A stretch of DNA of 64,000 bases from Stagonosporopsis chrysanthemi. Lineage: Eukaryota > Ascomycota > Dothideomycetes > Pleosporales > Didymellaceae. The notes beneath the pieces are model-generated. The model was not told the origin of the DNA. It saw nothing but the letters and a program-made list of their open reading frames with translations, and did not search any database. The translations under genes were made by a program, and so were the position numbers. Positions within the stretch are counted from its first letter, which is position 1. The number at the start of each line of letters is the position of its first letter. The stretch lies in the NCBI GenBank assembly GCA_022560025.1, contig JAFISE010000046.1, positions 62,001 to 126,000 of the forward strand, given 5' to 3'. Below, piece by piece: positions 56,423-64,000 of the stretch.

Positions 56423-58138
56423 CTACATGCCGTTCATTGCAGCTATACAGTCGCTCACACGTGCAAATTTAGGCTCAATCACTTCCCAATGCCCCACCCC
56501 GTCCAAGATACCTTCCTTTCCGGGTAAGTGCACGGTATGATCGAAGCAGTAAACATAGAAGGCTTCACAATACGGCCTTACCATGTACTTGTCGTTGACG
56601 AGAAGCCGTCTTGAGACCGCGTGCTGATAGTCCTGGGCCCCGTTAGGATTCTGCACAGGGTGGTAAGCTTCGATTGAGTTGTTGCAAGGATCTGAGACGG
56701 TGCCCCTGTGAACGATGATGCGGTCCTTTGTACCAGCCTCGATGAAAGTGTCCTGCCACCAGACGATATTGCCTTGTTCGTGTTTATCAAGAGAGCACAG
56801 TCTGGGATGTTGAGCAAGTGTTAGAATATGCAGCTTCTCATCGAACTGAAGTGTGCAAATGGTCCTTGTATCCTCACCCCATACCCGTGAGTAGCAATGT
56901 AACATATGCAAGCCGTCGTGGTTCGCGGCCGTAAGTTTCATGTCCGTCATGGATTGGTCAGGGACATGGCCCTGTCCTTCAAGCACCATTCTGGCACCAT
57001 GAAGACCTTCTCCCGCAAATGTGAACTTGTAATACAGCAACTGGGTACAGAACCCGTCTACGCGTGTTTGGTTTTGGGTCTGTACAAGCAGACACAGGAC
57101 CAAGGTCTGGGTATCGGGTTGCAAGAGCAGGCATGATGGTTTGACAGATGTCGGGAAACTTGGGTGATCCCCTGCGAGGATTGGTATGTCACTTCTGATG
57201 GTGAAAGACCTGCCTCGCTCAGTGTCGTAGTCCCAGACATAGACAAGGAGACCGCCTGATTGCCATGCTGTGCAAGCTACAGTACGATGTCGACTTGTAA
57301 TGTTGAAGGTCCTGCTCGAAGTGGCGAATCGGAACTTCTTCAATGGGACCAGGCCAGTCAGTTCACTAACGTAAATATTTCCACCAGACTCTGCGGTAAG
57401 CGTCACCAAGCTGTCGGAAGCGTCGACGCTCCGGAGTAGCTCACGAGACGCAGGAACGAGCGCCTTAGAGGCCAACGTCCTGAGATTCAGGACTTGCACT
57501 GAGCGACGGTGTTGGGCGAGCCATATCAGATGATCGCCGCAGAGCAAATGCTGCGCCAAGATGAATGGTGCCACTATCTTGAAGCTGCTGTCCGGCAAGG
57601 CTGCTTGGGAAGCGTGGCGAAAAGCGTGTACGCTTCGAGCTCTGTGCCAGCAAAAGTCAAGATTGACGTCCTGAAAGTCTACTGTGCCGTTATACCAGCG
57701 GTCGAGGCTAGGCTTGAGCACTGCTAAGCTTCGCAAATTTTGATACCATGGCTGAGATACCTGGAAGCAGTTAGTGCATGCGAGACATGTCTCTCTGGAT
57801 CTGAAATGGACCAGATTGCAACAAGAGATCAACGTCGCAAGCGAAACATCTCACGTCCGGCACAACCCAAACTCGTTGAAGTGGAACATGGTGCGATTTT
57901 GACCTACGTGCTGCAGTCGCCACGGCGTGGTTGTGTCAAGATACGAAAAGATGTGAGAGACAAGCTCTACGGGCAGACGTCCGACGATGTCCAACTGGAA
58001 GGTTCGCATGTTGATGCGGGACTGGACGAACCTCCACTCGTACGGCGTCAACTCCTGGATCAAAGCTTCTAGGGCGTCAAGTCTCGAGTCAGGGGATGAC
58101 AGTCGCGCGAACGCTGCCACTAAGCCGCTGGTTGCCAT
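56423..58138 (-). CDS. F-box protein with WD/propeller-like C-terminal region
   Basis: Two exons on the minus strand, 58138-57908 and 57760-56423, giving 522 aa. An F-box at about residues 48-92 (FQLDIVGRLPVELVSHIFSY, then WRLQHVSQPWYQNL across the intron). The rest is beta-rich with repeated segments that could form a propeller (SLVTLTAESGGNIYVSELTG, RTVACTAWQSGGLLVYVWDY, DRIIVHRGTVSDP). F-box proteins recruit substrates to SCF ubiquitin ligases through Skp1 (family knowledge); no substrate can be inferred. The 147-nt intron (GTAGGT...TTCCAG with an ACTAAC branch site) is phase 0. The propeller reading is tentative. Confidence 0.87.
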
Positions 58139-58495
58139 TCCGGGGAACTTGAGCAGAGGTCCGCAGTAGCTTGTATTGTAGTCAGTAGCGGACCGTGGTT
58201 CGTGGCAAAGGGAGAGAGAGTTTGCCGATCCAAACGTGCGGTGACGTTACAGTAATTAGTAGAGGTCTGATAGAGAAAAGAAAGTGGCGCGGTCGGACCA
58301 TTGACAATCTGGCTCTATGGAGGCTGCTCGTGGCGACTAACGCCGGTACCTGGAGCTCACTGCATGCGCATCAGCGCGCTGCAGCAGCCATGGCGAAATG
58401 CTCCGAGCAGCAGCGTCTGAAGGATGCGCTGCTGCGCTGCCGGGGGCCGAGGGCCGAGGCGTGCTGGCACAACGTCGCGCAGGCAGTGTGGCCGT

Positions 58496-58559
58496 GCGAG
58501 GGCACACGGCGAGGGCATACGGCGAGGGCACACAAGGCCAGGGCATACGGCGAGGGCAC
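58496..58559. repeat. GAGGGCAYACGGC tandem array
   Basis: About five imperfect 12-20 bp units containing GAGGGCACAC or GAGGGCATAC in non-coding DNA. Confidence 0.8.
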
Positions 58560-59175
58560 AACGCCATGAGGGCTGTCTGTGGCTGTCGGCGTTGCTGCGC
58601 TGGTGCTGAGACCCCGCAGCCAGACAATTCGCGTTATAGCAGGGCGACGGTCAGACTGTTCTAGAGTGCCGCGGCCGTTTCACCTGACGGGACGCATGTG
58701 GTCTGCATGAACCTTGAGTTGCGCGCGACGCTGCAACGGCCGCCTGCCTGCATGCTTGACGCTGCACAGGAGCAAAGGCTGCGCTGCTGCGGGACGCCGT
58801 CGCGAGCTTGCGGACTGCGATCCAGGAAACGCAAGCCCAGACCGGCGGGCTTGTCGTCGTCCCTCTGCGGTTCGTGCCCCTCCAGCTCCAAGCTCCAAGC
58901 TCCACCGAGTCGACGCTGTCACTGGCACCTGGCACCTGGCACCTGGCTCTCGCGCACGCCCAGCGCTGCCATCGCTGCCCTCACGTCCATCCAAGTCCTG
59001 GTGTCTGTGCTGTGCCTGTGCCTGTGCCTGTGCCAGATAGTCGAGGGAACGCTGCTGGCCGCTGCGCATGGCCTGTGCCTGCCATCTATCTCCTATCCAC
59101 CATCCGTCCTGCTCCATGATACTCCTGCGACACGCCCTCCACTGTCGCTGCGCCCGCCGCTGCTGCTAGTCCCTG

Positions 59176-59220
59176 CCAGTGCCCTGCCAGTGCCCTGCCA
59201 GTCCCTGCCAGTCCCTGCCC
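59176..59220. repeat. CCCTGCCAGTG/CCCTGCCAGTC tandem array
   Basis: Four to five units of 10-11 bp upstream of the SFL1-like gene. Confidence 0.8.
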
Positions 59221-59674
59221 TCGCCGTGTGTCCTGTGTCCCAAGTAGTCCCCCATTGCCCGCCGCCCGTAGATGCTGTAGACACGCGCGCACTCCCCCCG
59301 TCGTCGCCGCTGCAGGCCAGCTCCAGCTCTAGCGCCAGCTCCCGAGCTGCTGCCCGGCGCCACCGCAAACCTCTGTTCGTCGGCAGCTCCCGATTGCTAG
59401 AGCCTAGCTGCACTCGACGGTTGCTGTCTGCGCTGCCGGTCCTTCTGGAACTGGAAGAACACCTCCGGCCTCCGGTGCTCGCTCCACCCATCTGCCCTAT
59501 ATCGGGAGTCGGGGCCCTGCAGCCCAGTGCAGCAGTCTCTTTGCACGCTGCCAGAAACATTTCGTCGCCGCGAAAATCTTCGTCCCGGTCCCAGGGCGCT
59601 CCCCTCGGTCCCTGCTGGCCTAGCAGCCCAACACCTCAACACCACTGCCACCGTCCCCGCTGCGTCTCCACCCC

Positions 59675-61722
59675 ATGGCGTCTGTCGCTGAAGCTCGCCG
59701 GAGCCCGTTTTCTGGCGAGCACAACCCAAACATGCACCGCTCGATCCCCATCCTGCCCTCCTCCGGCTCCTCGCTGGCGCCCCCGCGCGACCCCATGGAC
59801 CTGACGCCCTCGTCGACCTCGGCCATGGGGCCCCCGAGCCTGGCCGCGCCAAGCACAGATCGACAGCACCTCACGCCCACCCACCAGACGCACGCGCAAG
59901 CCCACGCCGCGAATGGCGACGCAGACAACAACAACAACAACAACAGCAGCGGCAGCCACAGCAACACCCCCAATGGCAATGGCAATGGCAGTGGGAATGG
60001 CAACCCTGCGCCCGCCGTTGGCGCTGCAGCCGCCGCGCAGCAGCCAAAGGTCGTGCAGACGGCCTTCATTCACAAACTTTACAAGTGGGCCTACCCCAGA
60101 TCTGGGCACTTTGTGTGCACGCACTGACACCAGCCAGCATGCTCGAGGATCAGAGCATCCAGCACCTGATCTCGTGGTCCAGCACCAACGAAAGCTTCGT
60201 CATGTCTCCCTCCAGCGAATTCTCAAAAGTTTTGTCGTGCGTGCCACCTCAGCTTACCCGCATGTTGTGCGATGCTGACTGAAACACAGCTCGTATTTCA
60301 AGCACACCAACATCTCGTCCTTTGTTCGACAGCTGAACATGTACGGTTTCCACAAAGGTCGGTAGCCTGCGCATGCTCCCTGCGAACCCATTGCTGACGC
60401 CGAGCAGTGAGCGATGTATTCCACACCGGTTCGCCAGACTCGCCGCTATGGGAGTTCAAGCACGGAAACGGAAACTTCAAGCGTGGTGATCTGGTTGGCT
60501 TGCGCGAGATCAAGCGACGGGCGTCGAGACACGCACTCATCCACCGAGACTCGTTTTCTACCCCCAAGATCTCGACCGGCCCTCCCCCAGCACAGCCTGT
60601 CGAGCAGCAGATGCCAGACCCGGTCGAGTCGCGACTCAACGCCTTGGAATACAACATGCACAACATGCATTCGCAGATTCAGCGCTCCGAGGACACGTGC
60701 GCGTACCTCAGCCAGAAAGCTGCCGTGTTGATGGAAGGCATGATGCGCTGTCATCAGGTACGTTTTGGCGCACACCTCTTCTTCGTATGCTAACCACGCT
60801 CCAGTGGAACCAAGAGCTGACACAAAACATCATGGACCTCGTCCCAGATCCTGAGCATGCCGTGCATAGGCATATTGCAGCCATGCAACGGGACATCAGT
60901 CGATACACCGACATGCTGCGGACACTAGATCAGCCCGACGAGCCACCCTCAGCTCGCTCACAGTACTTCCTCCAAGTGGATGGCAACGGCCCACCTCTGT
61001 CACCACGCGCAATGCCTCACGACCAGTATCCGGACTCGCGGCGAGGGTCTTTGGCCGGCCTTTCGCGACAGACGCCTGTGAAGCCTGCAGTTCCAGCACA
61101 TCTTGCCATTTCTCCACGACGGTATGGCTCAATTGGCGCTGGAAATTACTCTCCGTCTTCAGCCAGACCACCGGCTGCACATCAGCACCCTCCACCGCCT
61201 CCCCCACCTCCACCTTCCATTCAGGCCCCCGTTGGGAATGGAGGGAACAACGTAGGAAGCGGAGCAAGCCCACCTTACAATCATTTCCAGCGACGACACA
61301 CATCTGCAGATATTCGCACCGTTGGGTGGCAGCCGCAGCCCCCACCATCACACTCACCGTACGCATCTGGCCACAACTCCACACAATGGCCATCATCACC
61401 CCACAGACCGCCGATAGGCGGCGGCGACGAGCAGCTCCGCAACGCCTTGGAATCATATCAACTCCCTCGGGCGTCTCGTGGGCGGACATCGAGACAAGGA
61501 ACACCCCCCGACGGGCCTCCCTCGTCATCATTAAACCCAGACAGCGGCTGGACTCTCCCCGGCGCACGCTTCCCCTTCAAGGGCTTCGATACCCCTGGGC
61601 CGCCCACTCGCCGCTCCAGCATGGCGTCAAACGTGCACTCGCTCCTCAACCCAGCTGAGACCGCCGAGCGCGCCGACGAAGACGAGCCCGAGGATCCTCG
61701 CAAGCGGAAGAGGCTGCAATAG
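59675..61722 (+). CDS. SFL1: HSF-type transcription regulator, Sfl1-like
   Basis: Five exons: 59675-60084, 60138-60236, 60290-60357, 60408-60757 and 60805-61722, giving 614 aa. A disordered N-terminus with Asn and Asn-Gly runs precedes the HSF DNA-binding domain (about 125-235): TAFIHKLYNMLEDQSIQHLI, the recognition-helix region NISSFVRQLNMYGFHKV, and WEFKHGNGNFKRGD. A coiled coil follows (about 270-345), then a Pro/Ser-rich tail with 9 prolines and a terminal RKRKRLQ nuclear signal. The wing and LNMYGFHKV..VFHTGSPDSPLWEF context fit Sfl1, which represses flocculation and hyphal/adhesion genes in yeasts; Hsf1 itself would have a different wing. Exon borders split the DNA-binding domain three times and all phases close. 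Confidence 0.92.
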
Positions 61723-62835
61723 ACACGCACTCACTCACTCACTATACCCATCCCCTCCACCAATCTCCTTCTCTCAGCTTTATATGAATACTCCACCCAT
61801 CATCCACCGGAGGCTAGCGCTTATTTCAACCTCAATTTCCCCATCTCCCTTTGGCATTTCTCCTTTCTCAGCATCACCGATCTAGGGGAGACCATCTCGT
61901 CTCATCTCATCTCATCTCATCTTCGCCGCATTTGGCTGCGGAACATCATCGCGCTGGAAATCTTATGGTAGCTCCTTGCCCGTATTTTAACTGCCCCGTG
62001 CCGTATCGGAGCCTTGTCCTCCTTTTCGTTTTATCTGATATCCACGCATCGTCCATGCGAGTCCTGACGTTTGTTACGGCAGAGTTGTGCTAGATAGCTG
62101 CTAATTGAGCTTTAGCGTTTTGTGTTTGCTGTTGATTTGACTTGTTCTCTGCAGTCGGTGATGCTGATGGTGATGTCGAGGGTACAGTGAGTGACTGGGC
62201 CGAGTATGTGCTGTGTGTGTGGAGTGTGGTGTGCTGTGTATTGGGTGTTGTCAGTAGGCAACCACACCACACCACACCACGCCACAACAGACGCACAACG
62301 AACCCCCGACTTGAGACTCAAAACCTGCAAGGACGTCTGTCATGTCATGTCATGTGTCATTAGCTACCGGTTGCCCGCTCGCTGCTATCCCACAGATCTA
62401 AATATGCGCGTTTTACTTCCCACACTCGTGTCCTTCTCCCCCCCCCCCCCTACCTTACTAAAACATTCCTTTCCCTATCCGTATCCCTATCCCTATCCCA
62501 TCCCATCCCACACAAAGAGGGTATATGGTAATTAGTATACAAGAACGACAAAGATACCCGCTGCCTTTTGTACGCCTGATGCCAGCCAGCCTGCCTGCCT
62601 AGGCCTCGTCCGCCTTTTTAACTTTAGGACTCGCACCCGTGTATGTATGTGGTGTGTATGCTGCAATGCTGAACGCTGGACGCCGGTCGCCATGGGAAGT
62701 GTGCAGAAAGAAAAAAGCAAAATGGCGGAGAAGATGCAATGATAAATGAAAAAAAGGGGAAATGTGAGGATGATGTGGTGCTGTGCTGTGCTGTGCTGTG
62801 CTGTGCTGTGCCGTGCAATAGTGGTGTGGAGGCGA
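61723..62835. other. Convergent 3' intergenic region with simple repeats
   Basis: 1.1 kb between two convergent genes. It contains CTCAT repeats near 61899-61920, CCACA repeats at about 62262-62283, a 10-C run near 62441, CCCTAT repeats near 62474-62498, and a TGTGC array at about 62777-62811. No gene seen; no promoter required. Confidence 0.65.
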
Positions 62836-64000
62836 TCAGCTCCGCATGCGACGGAAGCGGCGGGAGGCTTTCCTCCGCAGGCCGCCCATTGCGCGACGCA
62901 CGCTCTCGCCGTCCGTCTCGTCGCCGTCGAGTCTCTGGGTCGGTACGGCGAGGCCGTGCTGGTTCTGGCGCGCGCTCTTGACCGAGTTTTGGTGCGCGAT
63001 GGTCTTGTTCTGCTCGCGCCAGAAGAGGCGCTTCTGGTCGATGACCGCCTGGCTGAGGCTGCCGAAGCCCTTCCTGACAAATGCAAAGTCGTGCAGGATG
63101 TTGGGGTCGATGCATGTCCTCGGCATGTTCTGGACGAGCATAAACAGCTCGCCGTCGCCCGGGTTGTACTTCCTGATCTCCGGCTCGCCGAGCTTGAAAA
63201 TGGCGAGTGCGTAACGGTAGAGTGCTCGGGGTCCTTCGTATAGGAAGGCGTCCCAGACGCGCAATACAGTCTCAATGGGCAGCACGCCAACGAAGAGGGA
63301 CATGAACCAGGACGTGCAAGAGAGCGCTACTGTGGGCTGACGTTGGAACTTCGAGTTTGGATGGGCGTGGGAACCAGCGCCTGAATTGATCAGATCGGTG
63401 TCGTTGATGGACGCCCAGACCTTGGGGAGGTAGTCCTTGATGAGCATCATAAGGACGTTGACCTCTGTGTTGGCGAGAGATCGGGCGTGCGCGCCTGGAA
63501 GGTGGTTCTGAGTGATGATTGTGAGGAGGATGAATACCTTCTCTTTGTCCTGTTTGAGAAAGAGGAGTAGAAGACCAGCGATGAAGTTCAGCGATTGGCA
63601 GTACCCGATGCTGGGGTTGTTGAGGGCGAAGCAAGAGAGGACCTCGCGCAGGTCTTGAATCAAGGCCGGTTCGTCGTCAGAGTCTCCATCCAGCAGATCG
63701 GTCGCTGGCTCGGGGCGAAAATGTATGTTGTCGGGGAACGTGCGGTCCAAATCGCGCTCAATTGCATCTTTGTCGTCCTTGTTCAGCTCGTCACGTCTTA
63801 CTCGTGCTGCTAGCGAGGCATACAAGCCGATGTATTCCTTCTGCTGGAGAGTGTGCTGGCCGCCAGAGTAGTACCACCACATTGCTCCTCGCCACTCTGG
63901 AGGGTAGCCTTTGCGCGCATAGCGCTTGACTTTCTCGTTCATCTCGGGGAACTTTGTCGGCTCGTTAGTGGAGAGGCCCTGTTTGGCCATCAATGCAATC
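62836..64000 (-). CDS. TBC-domain Rab GTPase-activating protein, 5' end outside the window
   Basis: Open from the right edge to the stop at 62836; at least 385 residues are present. The Rab-GAP TBC domain begins with RKGYPPEWRGAMWWYYSGG. The arginine finger motif is IERDLDR (residues 78-84 of the visible part), and the glutamine finger is IGYCQSLNFIAG with Tyr-Cys-Gln at 131-133. SWFMSLFVGVLPIETVLRVWD completes the core. Both catalytic fingers are present, so it should be active. The C-terminus is Arg-rich (RRKASRRFRRMRS). Family members switch off Rab GTPases in vesicle traffic; the order of motifs resembles the Gyp3/Msb3 group, but the missing N-terminus prevents a firm name. An internal ATG at 63990 is unlikely to be the true start. 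Confidence 0.92.
   Translation of the reverse strand, partial: IALMAKQGLSTNEPTKFPEMNEKVKRYARKGYPPEWRGAMWWYYSGGQHTLQQKEYIGLYASLAARVRRDELNKDDKDAIERDLDRTFPDNIHFRPEPATDLLDGDSDDEPALIQDLREVLSCFALNNPSIGYCQSLNFIAGLLLLFLKQDKEKVFILLTIITQNHLPGAHARSLANTEVNVLMMLIKDYLPKVWASINDTDLINSGAGSHAHPNSKFQRQPTVALSCTSWFMSLFVGVLPIETVLRVWDAFLYEGPRALYRYALAIFKLGEPEIRKYNPGDGELFMLVQNMPRTCIDPNILHDFAFVRKGFGSLSQAVIDQKRLFWREQNKTIAHQNSVKSARQNQHGLAVPTQRLDGDETDGESVRRAMGGLRRKASRRFRRMRS

Larger units (their letters stand above)
58139..59674. promoter_or_regulatory. Divergent upstream region of the F-box and SFL1-like genes, repeat-rich
   Basis: 1.5 kb between divergent start codons, highly GC-rich. It contains a GAGGGCA[CT]ACGGC tandem array (58496-58559) and CCCTGCCAGTG[CT] repeats (59176-59220). 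ORFs here, including 58698-59804 plus (368 codons), are Pro/Ser/Leu/Cys-rich, cross the repeats and overlap the SFL1 start in another frame, so I treat them as artefacts. A long 5' leader for the transcription factor gene is possible. Confidence 0.5.

Noticed and set aside
58698..59804. 368-codon Pro/Ser-rich plus-strand ORF upstream of SFL1
   Set aside because: Crosses tandem repeats and overlaps the SFL1 start in another frame; composition is that of GC-rich non-coding DNA.

Overview
The window is nuclear DNA of a filamentous ascomycete, most likely a dothideomycete. Many genes carry short introns of about 42-70 nt with GT...AG borders and CTAAC-like branch sites. Several proteins are typical of Pezizomycotina: a GT2-type hyphal glycosyltransferase, a TEY-type cell wall integrity MAP kinase, an SFL1-like HSF regulator, a PL4 pectin lyase and F-box-like proteins with an 'E-[IL]-R-N-[RS]-I-Y' motif. 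Third-codon positions are GC-rich, which creates long false antisense ORFs. I found no tRNA, rRNA, CRISPR, prophage or bacterial operon structure. The species cannot be fixed from this sequence. Exon borders were assigned by eye from splice signals, reading phase and family conservation.

Layout. 0.2-3.9 kb: GUF1 (mitochondrial translation GTPase) and MAD2 (spindle checkpoint) diverge from a 415-bp promoter. 5.5-21 kb: a run of genes for the cell surface and polarised growth: GT2 glycosyltransferase, SLT2/MPS1 MAP kinase, a pepsin-fold membrane protein lacking both catalytic aspartate motifs, a six-module probably GPI-anchored wall protein, and a Ser/Thr/Tyr-rich membrane protein. 21.4-27.3 kb: OTU deubiquitinase, TPMT-like methyltransferase, an MFS transporter and an unknown proline-rich protein.

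27.3-36 kb is gene-poor and less GC-rich. It holds an F-box-like gene of uncertain 3' structure, three broken minus-strand genes with premature stops and frameshifts, one two-exon gene of 83 codons, and microsatellites. 36-45.6 kb: an 1825-aa low-complexity protein (27-Gln tract, Gly-Ala repeat, SR-D repeat) and the HAS1 helicase. 46-58 kb is a second accessory-like stretch: an MFS transporter with two GC-AG introns, bracketed by direct 72-bp repeats that differ almost only by transitions (RIP-like); an F-box-like protein; PL4 rhamnogalacturonan lyase; 3.2 kb without a clear gene; a purine phosphoribosyltransferase; and an F-box protein. 59.7-64 kb: the SFL1-like HSF regulator and a TBC Rab-GAP that runs off the right edge.

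How the genes fit together. Most are independent housekeeping genes. The functional theme is cell surface and hyphal growth at 5-21 kb. I see no biosynthetic cluster and no clear new multi-gene system. The most unusual signals are the repeat-bracketed MFS gene with GC-AG introns, the broken coiled-coil/cysteine-motif gene at 30.5-31.7 kb, and the pepsin-fold protein without catalytic residues.
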